From Sulfitobacter sp. BSw21498 (GTDB lineage: Bacteria > Pseudomonadota > Alphaproteobacteria > Rhodobacterales > Rhodobacteraceae): a stretch of 64,000 bases of DNA. The position numbers and the translations under genes were made by a program. Positions 46,264 through 54,753 of the stretch are shown in pieces. Location: the NCBI RefSeq assembly GCF_006064855.1, contig NZ_CP040753.1, positions 1-64,000 of the forward strand. The letters are read 5' to 3'. A model generated the notes under the pieces. It ran no database searches. It was not told the DNA's origin and saw nothing but the letters and a program-made list of their open reading frames with translations. Every line of letters starts with the position of its first letter. Within the stretch, counting starts at the first letter, position 1.

Positions 46264-47578
46264 GCTGATCGCCATTCTAATGTTTTCGACCATGATGCTG
46301 ATGTTGCTGACGGGGCAGCGTGTGTTCGGGGCGATCGGCTTTGTCGCGGTGATGGCCGCCCTATTTTTGTGGGGCGACCGGGGTGGCTATGACATCGGGT
46401 TTTCTGCCGCGATCAAGCTGATGCGCTGGTACCCGTTGCTGACCCTGCCGATGTTTATCTTCATGGGATATGTGCTGTCGGAAAGTAAAATTGCCGACGA
46501 TCTATATAAAATGTTTCACGTGTGGATGGGCGGATTGCGTGGCGGGCTGGCCATCGGGACGATCGGGCTGATGGTGTTGATTTCCGCCATGAACGGCCTG
46601 TCGGTGGCGGGCATGGCGATCGGTGCAACAATTGCGCTGCCCGAGCTGTTGAAGCGAAACTATGACAAGTTGATGGTGACCGGGGTCATTCAGGCAGGGT
46701 CGAGCCTTGGCATCCTCGTGCCGCCCTCGGTCGTGCTGGTGCTGTATGCGATGATCGCGCGACAGCCCGTGGGTCAGCTGTGGCTGGCGGGCGCGATTCC
46801 GGGGCTGATGATGGCCACGATGTTCATCATCTATATTGCCATCCGCTGCCGGATGAACCCTGAGCTGGGGCCGGCGCTATCTGCCGAGGAACGCGATGTG
46901 GGCTGGCCTGAAAAGCTGCGTCTGCTGCGTGCGGGCCTGCTGCCTGTGGTGATCTTTGCCGTGATGATGGTGCCGTTTGTGAATGGATGGACCTCGCTCG
47001 TCGAAAGCTCTGCCATTGGGGCTATCGCCGCCTTTGTTGCGGCTGTGCTGAAAGGGCGGATGACGCGCACCGTCTTTGAAAACTCGGTGCGCCAGACCCT
47101 TGCGATCACCTGTATGTTCATGTGGATCATCCTCGCGGCCTTGGCTTTTGGCGCGGTGTTTGACGGGCTGGGGGCGGTCAAAGCAATTGAAAGCCTGTTT
47201 ACCGAACAATGGGGCCTGAACCCTTGGGTGATTTTGATCCTCATGCAGCTGTCGTTTCTGGTTATGGGGACGTTTCTGGATGACACGGCCATGCTGGTGA
47301 TTGTGGCCCCGCTCTATGTGCCGTTGGTTGGCGCACTCGGTTTTGATCTGGTGTGGTATGGTGTGCTTTATACGATCACTTGCCAGATCGCCTATATGAC
47401 GCCGCCCTTCGGCTATAACCTGTTTCTGATGCGCGCCATGGCCCCGCCAGAGATCACGATTCGCGACATTTACCGGTCGATCATTCCTTTTGTCGGCGTG
47501 ATGGTACTGGCGCTCGCGGTCGTCATGATCTTTCCGCAGATCGCGCTTTGGCTGCCGAACTATGTCTACGCGAAATAA
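46253..47578 (+). CDS. TRAP transporter large permease (DctM type)
   Basis: Sodium-coupled translocation subunit of the TRAP importer, 441 residues with about 12 helices. Family features include LPMFIFMGYVLSESKIADDLY (about 64-84), PPSVVLVLYAM near 160 and the C-terminal TPPFGYNLFLMR segment (about 383-394). Substrate is set by the binding protein encoded next. Confidence 0.93.
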   Translation: MPYELIAILMFSTMMLMLLTGQRVFGAIGFVAVMAALFLWGDRGGYDIGFSAAIKLMRWYPLLTLPMFIFMGYVLSESKIADDLYKMFHVWMGGLRGGLAIGTIGLMVLISAMNGLSVAGMAIGATIALPELLKRNYDKLMVTGVIQAGSSLGILVPPSVVLVLYAMIARQPVGQLWLAGAIPGLMMATMFIIYIAIRCRMNPELGPALSAEERDVGWPEKLRLLRAGLLPVVIFAVMMVPFVNGWTSLVESSAIGAIAAFVAAVLKGRMTRTVFENSVRQTLAITCMFMWIILAALAFGAVFDGLGAVKAIESLFTEQWGLNPWVILILMQLSFLVMGTFLDDTAMLVIVAPLYVPLVGALGFDLVWYGVLYTITCQIAYMTPPFGYNLFLMRAMAPPEITIRDIYRSIIPFVGVMVLALAVVMIFPQIALWLPNYVYAK

Positions 47579-47645
47579 GCATTACCAACCAAGTGGTCAG
47601 AGCAACTGGCCCGTTTCAACCCAACCCCAACAAGGAGTATGAGAC

Positions 47646-48683
47646 ATGACAACGAGACGTAAGTTCCTGAAAGGTGCCGCCATTGCCGGCCCTGCGACCC
47701 TTGCCGCCCCGTCGATCCTGCACGCCCAAGAGCCGATCCGCTGGCGTTTCCAGACCTATGCGGGGTCTGCGCTCGGGGAAGAGGTGACCAAACCCGCCAT
47801 CGACGCGATCAACGCCGCGGCACAAGGCGAGCTTGAGATCGAATTGTTCTATGCGGACCAGATCGTCCCCACGGGCGAGCTTTTCCAAGCATTGCAACGC
47901 GGTACCATCGACGGCGTGCATTCGGATGACGACTCCATGGCGTCGCCGACACCTGTGCGGTCTTTCGGCGGGTATTTCCCGTTGGCCACGAAACACGCGC
48001 TCGACGTGCCGGTGCTATTCAATCAATACGGTCTGGCAGACATCTGGCGCGAGGAATACGCCAAGGTCGGCGTGCATTGGCTATCCGCGGCGGGGCAGGA
48101 CCCTTGTAACTTCAACACCGTCAAGCCGATCAAATCGCTGGCCGATATGGACGGGCTCAAGCTTTATACCTTCCCGACAGCGGGCCGCTTTTTATCGCAA
48201 TTTGGTGTCGTGCCGGTCAACATCCCGTACGAAGACGCCGAAGTCGCGGTTCAGACAGGCGAGCTGGACGGCATGGCGTGGTCAGGCATCACCGAAGACT
48301 ACACCGTGGGCTGGGCTGATGTGACCAACTACTTCTGTACCAATAACATCTCTGGTGCGTGGATCGGGTCGTTCTTTGTCAACGCCGAAAAATGGGCAGA
48401 GTTGCCAGATCACCTCAAGCAGATCGTGAACTCCGCAATCGAGGCCAGCCACACCTATCGCAACCAGTGGTACTGGGGCGGCGAGGCCCGCTTGCGCGCG
48501 TCCGGTGAAAAGCTGGAACTGACATCCGTGCCGCAAGAAGAATGGAAAGTGGTCGAGGAAGCCGCCGTGAAATTCTGGGACGAGATGGCGGAAGAAGGCG
48601 AAACAGCTGCCAAAATCGTGCAGATTTTCCGCGACTATAACAACGTCATCTCGAAAGCGGGCCCGCCCTATATTTTCGGCTGA
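47646..48683 (+). CDS. TRAP transporter substrate-binding protein, Tat-exported
   Basis: 345-residue periplasmic binding protein with a twin-arginine signal (TRRKFLKG at residues 3-10, then a hydrophobic stretch and an ILHAQ cleavage region near 27). Export is therefore likely by Tat. The mature protein has the DctP fold, with the conserved Arg-bearing helix segment GLKLYTFPTAGRFL (about 173-186). Similarity to keto-acid or mannitol/chloroaromatic-type DctP proteins is by eye only, and the ligand is unknown. AAGGAG precedes the ATG. Confidence 0.88.
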   Translation: MTTRRKFLKGAAIAGPATLAAPSILHAQEPIRWRFQTYAGSALGEEVTKPAIDAINAAAQGELEIELFYADQIVPTGELFQALQRGTIDGVHSDDDSMASPTPVRSFGGYFPLATKHALDVPVLFNQYGLADIWREEYAKVGVHWLSAAGQDPCNFNTVKPIKSLADMDGLKLYTFPTAGRFLSQFGVVPVNIPYEDAEVAVQTGELDGMAWSGITEDYTVGWADVTNYFCTNNISGAWIGSFFVNAEKWAELPDHLKQIVNSAIEASHTYRNQWYWGGEARLRASGEKLELTSVPQEEWKVVEEAAVKFWDEMAEEGETAAKIVQIFRDYNNVISKAGPPYIFG

Positions 48684-48707
48684 GCCTAGTTTGACATCAT
48701 GAACATC

Positions 48708-48731
48708 GGGGCGGCGCATCTGTGCCGCCCC
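48708..48731 (+). promoter_or_regulatory. Stem-loop after the TRAP binding-protein gene
   Basis: GGGGCGGCGCA / TGTGCCGCCCC (one G-T pair, tiny loop) lies 24 bases after the binding-protein stop, without a T-run. It may stabilise the abundant binding-protein mRNA and separate its dosage from the enzymes downstream. Confidence 0.6.
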
Positions 48732-48756
48732 CTCACATCAAAAGGGACGTTTGCAG

Positions 48757-50118
48757 ATGGGCAACCTTACTTTCGACACGCTCAAGGACCTGGCCGCTAA
48801 GGGCGAGGTGGACACCGTGCTGGTGGCACTGGTGGACATGCAGGGCCGCCTCATGGGCAAGCGTTTTCACGTCATGAATTTTATCGACCATTCCCACGCG
48901 GAAACACACTGCTGCAACTATCTGCTGGCGACCGATCTGGTGATGTCCACGCCCGAGGGCTTTGCCTCGACCAGCTGGGAAACCGGCTATGGCGATTATG
49001 TGCTGCGCCCCGATCTGTCGACCATGCGCCATGTGCCGTGGCTGGACAAAACCGTGCTGGTGCTTGGCGATGTGCTGGATCACCACACCCATGAACCCGT
49101 GCCCCATTCGCCGCGCGCCATGCTGCAAAAGCAGATCGCCCGTCTGGATGCGATGGGCTTTGACGCGATGATGGCGACCGAGCTTGAGTTCTTTTTGTTC
49201 GAAGGCGACTACCGCACCCTGCAAAAAGAGAAATACGCCAACCTCGTGCCGCTGAACGGTCACAACGAAGACTACTGCCTGTTCCAGACCACCAAGGAGG
49301 AAAGCTTCCTGCAGCCGCTGCGCAACAATCTGGTGGGCGCTGGCATCCCGATTGAATGTACCAAGGGCGAGGCCGAAGTCGGCCAGCAAGAGCTGAACAT
49401 CCGCTACGCCGACGCGCTGGCCTGTGCCGATCACCACACAATCTCCAAGCAGGCCGTGAAAGAGATCGCCTATCAGCAGGGGTTCTCTGCGTCCTTCCTG
49501 CCCAAGTGGTCGGCGGATAAGGTCGGCTCGTCCAGCCATGTGCATATGTCGCTTTGGAAAGACGGCGCACCGGCGTTCTATGACAAGGAGGCCAAGCTGG
49601 GGATGTCGCAAATGATGCAGCATTTCATGGCGGGACTGATCGCCTACGCCCCTGATATCACATATTTCTTCGCCCCGTACATCAACAGCTACAAGCGTTT
49701 TGCCAAAGGCACCTTTGCCCCGACCAAGACCGTCTGGTCCGTTGATAATCGCACCGCGGGGTTCCGTCTGTGTGGCGATGGCACCAAGGGTATTCGCGTC
49801 GAATGTCGCATCGGTGGCTCTGATCTGAACCCCTATCTGGCGCAGGCTGTGCTGTTGGCGGCGGGCCTCAAGGGCATTGAGGAAAAGCTGCCCTTGCAAG
49901 AGCCGACAAAAGGCGACGCCTATGAGGATTCTAACGTCACTGAAATCCCCCGCACCCTGCGCGCCGCGACCCAAACACTGCGCAACTCTGCCATGCTGCG
50001 CGAGGCCCTTGGCGACGACGTGGTTGACCACTACACCCGCGCAGCCGAATGGGAGCAGGAGGAATACGACAAGGTCGTGACCGACTGGGAAATCAACCGC
50101 GGATTTGAGCGAGCATAA
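48757..50118 (+). CDS. Glutamine synthetase-like ligase
   Basis: 453-residue member of the glutamine synthetase family, related to the GlnT/PuuA/GmaS branch that makes gamma-glutamyl amides from amines. The ATG at 48757 is nine bases after AAAGGGA; a TTG six bases earlier is rejected. Metal-binding segments are ATELEFFLFE (about 144-153), GEAEVGQQELNIRYADAL (about 205-222) and SSSHVHMSLW (about 251-260). The nucleotide and Glu site region is NRTAGFRLCGDGTKGIRVECRIGG. It shares an operon with dehydrogenases, so glutamylation of an amine is more likely than nitrogen assimilation. Confidence 0.85.
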   Translation: MGNLTFDTLKDLAAKGEVDTVLVALVDMQGRLMGKRFHVMNFIDHSHAETHCCNYLLATDLVMSTPEGFASTSWETGYGDYVLRPDLSTMRHVPWLDKTVLVLGDVLDHHTHEPVPHSPRAMLQKQIARLDAMGFDAMMATELEFFLFEGDYRTLQKEKYANLVPLNGHNEDYCLFQTTKEESFLQPLRNNLVGAGIPIECTKGEAEVGQQELNIRYADALACADHHTISKQAVKEIAYQQGFSASFLPKWSADKVGSSSHVHMSLWKDGAPAFYDKEAKLGMSQMMQHFMAGLIAYAPDITYFFAPYINSYKRFAKGTFAPTKTVWSVDNRTAGFRLCGDGTKGIRVECRIGGSDLNPYLAQAVLLAAGLKGIEEKLPLQEPTKGDAYEDSNVTEIPRTLRAATQTLRNSAMLREALGDDVVDHYTRAAEWEQEEYDKVVTDWEINRGFERA

Positions 50119-50121
50119 ACC

Positions 50122-51498
50122 ATGACAAACACTCTGAAATGTATCTCACCGATCGACGGATCGGTTTACCTTGAACGTCCGGTCCTGTCGCTGGATGCGG
50201 CACGCGCTGTCTGCGCCCGCGCCAAGGCGGCACAGTCCGCATGGGCCGCTCGACCTTTGGCTGACCGTATCCAACTGGTCCGCGCGGCCATTGCGGAAGT
50301 GGGCAAAACCACTGACCGCATGGCGCAGGAACTGGCACATCAAATGGGTCGTCCCGTCCGCTATGGCGGCGAATTTAACGGCTTTGCCGAACGCGGGAAC
50401 TACATGGCCGACATCGCGGAAAAGGCGCTGGCCCCCACGATCGTTGAAGACAGCGGCAAAGCCACCCGCAAGATCACCCGCGAGGCGCGCGGTGTCGTGC
50501 TAGTCATTGCCCCGTGGAACTATCCCTATATGACGGCGATCAACACTGTCGCGCCAGCCTTGATTGCGGGTAACGCCGTGGTGCTGAAACATGCCACGCA
50601 AACCCTGCAAGTCGGCGAGCGACTAGCAGAGGCTTTCTACGCGGCCGGCATCCCCGACGATGTTTTCCAGAACGTTTTTCTGGATCACGACACGACCTCG
50701 GCCCTGATCGCTGAACGGCAGTTCGGCTTTGTGAACTTCACCGGCTCTGTCGGGGGCGGCAAAGCGATGGAGATCGCAGCCGCAGGCACCTTCACCCCCG
50801 TCGCGACTGAACTGGGGGGCAAAGACCCCGGCTATGTGCGTGCTGACGCAGATGTCGATGCTGCCGTTGACGGGTTGATGGACGGGGCGATGTTTAACGC
50901 AGGGCAATGCTGCTGCGGGATCGAACGGATTTATGTGCACGAAAGCCTGTATGATGCGTTTGTCGAAAAAGCCGTGGCTTGGGTCAACGCGCTGAAGCTC
51001 GGGAATCCGCTCGATACGACCACAGACATCGGCCCCATGGCCAACGTGCGTTTCGCCGCCGAAGTCCGTGCCCAGATTTCCGAGGCCGTCGCCGCCGGTG
51101 CCACCACGCTAATCGACACGTTTGATGCCGATGACGGCGGGGCGTACCTCACGCCGCAGATTCTGACAAACGTCACCCATGATATGCGCGTGATGCGCGA
51201 CGAAAGCTTTGGCCCTGTCGTTGGCATCATGCCCGTCAAGGGCGACGCCGAAGCAATCGCGCTGATGAATGATTGCCAGTTCGGCCTGACCGCCGCGATC
51301 TTTACCAAGGACGCGGACGCTGCTGACGCCATCGGTGCGCAGCTGGAAACCGGTACCGTGTTCATGAACCGCTGCGATTACCTGGATCCGGCCCTGTGCT
51401 GGACGGGCTGCAAAGACACCGGGCAGGGCGCGGGCCTCTCTGAGCTTGGCTATCAGGCGCTTACGCGTCCCAAATCTTACCACCTGAAAAAGGCTTGA
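50122..51498 (+). CDS. Aldehyde dehydrogenase
   Basis: NAD(P)-dependent aldehyde dehydrogenase, 458 residues. The cofactor site is in VIAPWNYPYM (about 128-137), the general base is Glu230 (ATELGGKDP) and the catalytic Cys is C264 within GQCCCGIER. The adjacent Cys residues are unusual but occur in related enzymes. It starts three bases after the ligase stop. Its substrate is probably the aldehyde made by the iron alcohol dehydrogenase encoded next. Confidence 0.92.
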   Translation: MTNTLKCISPIDGSVYLERPVLSLDAARAVCARAKAAQSAWAARPLADRIQLVRAAIAEVGKTTDRMAQELAHQMGRPVRYGGEFNGFAERGNYMADIAEKALAPTIVEDSGKATRKITREARGVVLVIAPWNYPYMTAINTVAPALIAGNAVVLKHATQTLQVGERLAEAFYAAGIPDDVFQNVFLDHDTTSALIAERQFGFVNFTGSVGGGKAMEIAAAGTFTPVATELGGKDPGYVRADADVDAAVDGLMDGAMFNAGQCCCGIERIYVHESLYDAFVEKAVAWVNALKLGNPLDTTTDIGPMANVRFAAEVRAQISEAVAAGATTLIDTFDADDGGAYLTPQILTNVTHDMRVMRDESFGPVVGIMPVKGDAEAIALMNDCQFGLTAAIFTKDADAADAIGAQLETGTVFMNRCDYLDPALCWTGCKDTGQGAGLSELGYQALTRPKSYHLKKA

Positions 51499-51503
51499 TC
51501 TTT

Positions 51504-52649
51504 ATGGCACTGCAAAACAACTGGTCCTACCCCACCGCCATCCGCTTTGGCGCAGGCCGCATTTCCGAGATCGGAGAGGCCTGCGTGGCCGCAGGGGTGA
51601 AAAACCCGCTGCTGGTGACGGACAAGGGGCTGGCATCGATGGAGATCACGACCCGCACGCTGGACCTCATGGACCGCGCTGGCTTTGGTCGCGCAATGTT
51701 TTCCGAAGTGGACGCTAACCCGACCGAGATCAATCTAGAGGCGGGCCTGAAGGTCTACCGCGAGGGCGGGCATGACGGCGTGATCGCCTTTGGCGGCGGA
51801 TCGGGTCTGGATTTGGGCAAGATGGTCGCCTTTATGGCAGGGCAGTCGCGCGGCGTATGGGATTACGAGGATGTGGGCGATTGGTGGACGCGTGCCGACG
51901 CGGACGCCATCGCGCCGATCATCGCCGTACCCACAACCGCCGGTACAGGGTCCGAAGTGGGCCGCGCGTCGGTGCTGACCAATTCGAAAACCCACGTCAA
52001 AAAGATCATCTTCCACCCCAAAGTGCTGCCCAGTGTCGTGATTTGCGACCCCGAGCTGACGGTGGGCATGCCCAAACATATCACCGCAGGCACGGGACTT
52101 GATGCCTTTGCCCACTGCGTCGAGGCGTTTAGCAGCCCGCATTTTCACCCCATGTCGCAGGGCATCGCGCTAGAAGGCATGCGGCTGGTCATCGATTATC
52201 TGCCACGCGCCTATGCGGATGGCACCGACATCGAAGCGCGTGCGCAGTTGATGGCGGCGGCGGCGATGGGGGCGACTGCTTTCCAGAAAGGTCTGGGTGC
52301 GATCCACGCCATGAGCCACCCGATTGGCGCGGTGTTCAACACGCACCACGGCACCACCAACGCGGTCTGCATGCCCGCTGTGCTGGACCTGAACGAGCCT
52401 GAGATTCGCGAACGGTTCGACCGCGCGGCGGGGTATCTGGGGATCGACGGCGGCTATGACGGGTTCCGTGTCTTTGTGCAGGAATTCAACGACAGCTTCG
52501 GTATCCCGCGCAAACTGTCCGACATGGGCGTGTCTGCAGACCGCATCGACGATATGGTCGCAATGGCGTTGGAAGACCCGTCTTGCGGCGGCAATCCCGT
52601 TACCCTGACGTCCGACAATCTGCGGGCGCTGTTCGAGGCGACGATCTAA
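51504..52649 (+). CDS. Iron-containing alcohol dehydrogenase
   Basis: 381-residue group III alcohol dehydrogenase. The NAD-binding loop is GGGSGLDLGK (97-106) and the metal ligands are Asp200, His204, His268 and His282, within GTGLDAFAHCVEAF and the following His-rich segments. The ATG at 51504 is preferred to the TTG at 51495. It closes the operon and begins five bases after the aldehyde dehydrogenase gene. Specificity cannot be told from sequence; an omega-hydroxy or amino-alcohol adduct would fit the operon. Confidence 0.92.
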   Translation: MALQNNWSYPTAIRFGAGRISEIGEACVAAGVKNPLLVTDKGLASMEITTRTLDLMDRAGFGRAMFSEVDANPTEINLEAGLKVYREGGHDGVIAFGGGSGLDLGKMVAFMAGQSRGVWDYEDVGDWWTRADADAIAPIIAVPTTAGTGSEVGRASVLTNSKTHVKKIIFHPKVLPSVVICDPELTVGMPKHITAGTGLDAFAHCVEAFSSPHFHPMSQGIALEGMRLVIDYLPRAYADGTDIEARAQLMAAAAMGATAFQKGLGAIHAMSHPIGAVFNTHHGTTNAVCMPAVLDLNEPEIRERFDRAAGYLGIDGGYDGFRVFVQEFNDSFGIPRKLSDMGVSADRIDDMVAMALEDPSCGGNPVTLTSDNLRALFEATI

Positions 52650-52673
52650 GCCGGTTCGGGCATTAACTAAACG

Positions 52674-52708
52674 AAAACCACCCCCGACGGTTCGCCGTCG
52701 GGGGTGGT
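52674..52708 (-). terminator. 14-bp intrinsic terminator with UUCG loop
   Basis: ACCACCCCCGACGG / CCGTCGGGGGTGGT, a perfect 14-bp stem with TTCG loop, reads into TTTTCGTTT on the minus strand. It can end the htrA transcript, and may also stop the rightward operon, although no T-run follows on that strand. Confidence 0.8.
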
Positions 52709-52712
52709 CTGC

Positions 52713-52799
52713 CGCACCATGGGGACGTGTGGTGCGCACCCGCCGCGTTGGGGCACGCGGGCGGGTAGATCCAGCAAGGAACGAGGTAAGCTTGCTGGA
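52713..52799 (-). repeat. Three further tandem stem-loops
   Basis: Between the terminator and the htrA stop lie CGCACCA / TGGTGCG (52713-52736), ACCCGCC-GCGT / ACGC-GGGCGGGT with one bulge (52738-52766), and TCCAGCAAG / CTTGCTGGA (52770-52799). With the terminator this makes four adjacent hairpins in 125 bases after the htrA gene. Sequences differ, so they are not copies of one repeat. Confidence 0.7.
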
Positions 52800-52805
52800 A
52801 AAGGT

Positions 52806-53924
52806 TTACGCCTTTTGATCCGCGAGCGTGCCGATGGTGACAGCGCGTGTCACTTCTTTGCCCTTATGCAAGACAACCACATCGGCTTTTGCATCGGGAT
52901 CGGTCTCGGCGACCGCACGGGTCAGGTCCCGCAGCTCTTTGATCTCTGTGCCGTTGAAGGACAGGATGATATCGCCTTTCTCAAGACCTGCTTTCTTAGC
53001 GGGGCTGTCATCGCCGATGGCTTCGATCACGGCACCTTTCGGTGCGTCATAGCCCAACACCTGCGCGACCTCTGCCGTCATCGGGCGGATCTGCACGCCA
53101 AGCCAGCCACGGGTGATCTCGCCGTCGTCGGACAGGTCGGCCACGATGGCTTGCACCAGATCGGAAGGCACAGAAAAGCCGATGCCCACGGATCCGCCAT
53201 CAGGTGACAGGATCGCTGTGTTCACGCCAATCACTTCGCCGGCGTTGTTGAACAGCGGCCCACCCGAGTTGCCTCGGTTGATTGCGGCATCCGTCTGGAT
53301 GAAGTCGTCATAGGGGCCCGCGTTGATATTGCGCGATTTGGCCGAGATGATGCCAGTGGTGACAGTGCCGCCCAGACCAAAGGGGTTGCCCATAGCGACG
53401 ACCTCGTCGCCGACGCGCATGTCATCAGACGACCCGAATTTGACAGCGGGCAGGTCCACGTCTGCTTCGACCTTGAGCACGGCGATATCGGTCAGCACGT
53501 CGCTGCCGACAACTTTGGCATCAAAGCTGCGCCCGTCGGCGAGTTTGACCTTAACGGTATCGGCCCCTGCAACAACGTGGTTGTTCGTCACGATGGCCCC
53601 GTCCTTGGACACGATGAAACCGGACCCAAGCCCGTGCATCGGCTGCGCACTGGCCGGCCCTTGCGGCATCAGTTGTTCAAACCGTTTGCGAAGTTCTTCG
53701 GGCATGCCTTCGGGTAGTTGCACTTGCGCGTTGGCTTGTTCCGCGGTGCCTGTCACTTCGATGAATACGACGGCGGGCGAGATTTCTTCGACCAGATCGG
53801 CATAGCCGCCAGCGGGTACGGCCAACGCGGCTGTGGGTGCAAGCGTCACCGCCGAGGTTGAGGCAAGGGCCGCCGCCAGTACAAACGGTGCGGCACGGCG
53901 GGGGGAGGAAAAGAGAGATGTCAT
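52806..53924 (-). CDS. HtrA/DegP-family serine protease
   Basis: Periplasmic protease-chaperone. The ATG at 53924 follows AAGGAA and gives a 372-residue precursor with signal peptide (FVLAAALASTSAVTLAPTAALA, cleavage near 36). The catalytic triad is His116 (NNHVVAG), Asp146 (TDIAVL) and Ser220 (RGNSGGPL). A single PDZ domain (about 275-360) closes the protein; typical DegP has two. It is divergent from a two-component system, which may control it during envelope stress. Confidence 0.92.
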   Translation of the reverse strand: MTSLFSSPRRAAPFVLAAALASTSAVTLAPTAALAVPAGGYADLVEEISPAVVFIEVTGTAEQANAQVQLPEGMPEELRKRFEQLMPQGPASAQPMHGLGSGFIVSKDGAIVTNNHVVAGADTVKVKLADGRSFDAKVVGSDVLTDIAVLKVEADVDLPAVKFGSSDDMRVGDEVVAMGNPFGLGGTVTTGIISAKSRNINAGPYDDFIQTDAAINRGNSGGPLFNNAGEVIGVNTAILSPDGGSVGIGFSVPSDLVQAIVADLSDDGEITRGWLGVQIRPMTAEVAQVLGYDAPKGAVIEAIGDDSPAKKAGLEKGDIILSFNGTEIKELRDLTRAVAETDPDAKADVVVLHKGKEVTRAVTIGTLADQKA

Positions 53925-54081
53925 TTGGGGTTCCTTCGTCTTCAGGGATGACACCCAAATGGCAGCCCATTCTAACAGCGCGTTTCTGTCAGCTATACAA
54001 ATGTGTTAACTTGCCTCTCGCGGGTGGCAGCGCGCCCTATATCAGGTATCCAAGGATCAACGCTGCAATGGACCCCTGCTT

Positions 54082-54753
54082 ATGAAACTGCTTGTCGTCG
54101 AAGATGATGCCACCACCGGATCCTATATCGCACGGGGTCTGCGCGAAGAGGGGCATACCGTCGACCTTGTCGCCGAAGGGCGTGAAGGGCTGATACAGGC
54201 GACCTCCGGCAGCTATGACGTGCTGATTGTTGACCGGATGCTCCCCGAGATCGACGGGCTGACGTTGGTCAAGACCTTGCGCGGTGCGGGGAACCTGACA
54301 CCGGTGCTGTTTCTGACTGCGATGGGCAGCGTTGACGATCGCATCAGCGGGCTGAACGCGGGAGGGGACGATTATCTGGTCAAGCCCTTTGCCTTTGGCG
54401 AGCTTTCTGCCCGTGTCACCGCTCTTGCCCGCCGTCCGCAGGCAATGGAGCAGGAAACCGTGCTGCGTGCAGGCGACCTTGAAATGCATTTGATCACCCG
54501 CAAGGTGACCCGTGCCGGACAGGAAATCGACCTGCTGCCGCGGGAATTCGCCTTGCTGGAACATTTACTGCGCCGCAAGGGCAGGGTGCAGACCCGCACC
54601 ATGCTGCTGGAAGCGGTATGGGACATCAGCTTTGACCCGATGACCAACGTTGTCGAAACCCACATCAGCCGGCTGCGTGCCAAGGTTGACAAACCATTTG
54701 ACCGCGAGCTGATCCAGACCGTGCGCGGTGCTGGCTACCGGATTGACGGATGA
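54082..54753 (+). CDS. OmpR-family response regulator
   Basis: 223 residues: receiver domain with phospho-acceptor Asp51 (LIVDRMLP), an acidic pair near residue 8, and Lys in DDYLVKPF. The winged-helix DNA-binding domain follows (about 125-222; RAKVDKPF...VRGAGYRI at the end). Its stop overlaps the kinase start (ATGA). The pair faces the htrA gene across a 157-base intergenic region. Confidence 0.95.
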   Translation: MKLLVVEDDATTGSYIARGLREEGHTVDLVAEGREGLIQATSGSYDVLIVDRMLPEIDGLTLVKTLRGAGNLTPVLFLTAMGSVDDRISGLNAGGDDYLVKPFAFGELSARVTALARRPQAMEQETVLRAGDLEMHLITRKVTRAGQEIDLLPREFALLEHLLRRKGRVQTRTMLLEAVWDISFDPMTNVVETHISRLRAKVDKPFDRELIQTVRGAGYRIDG

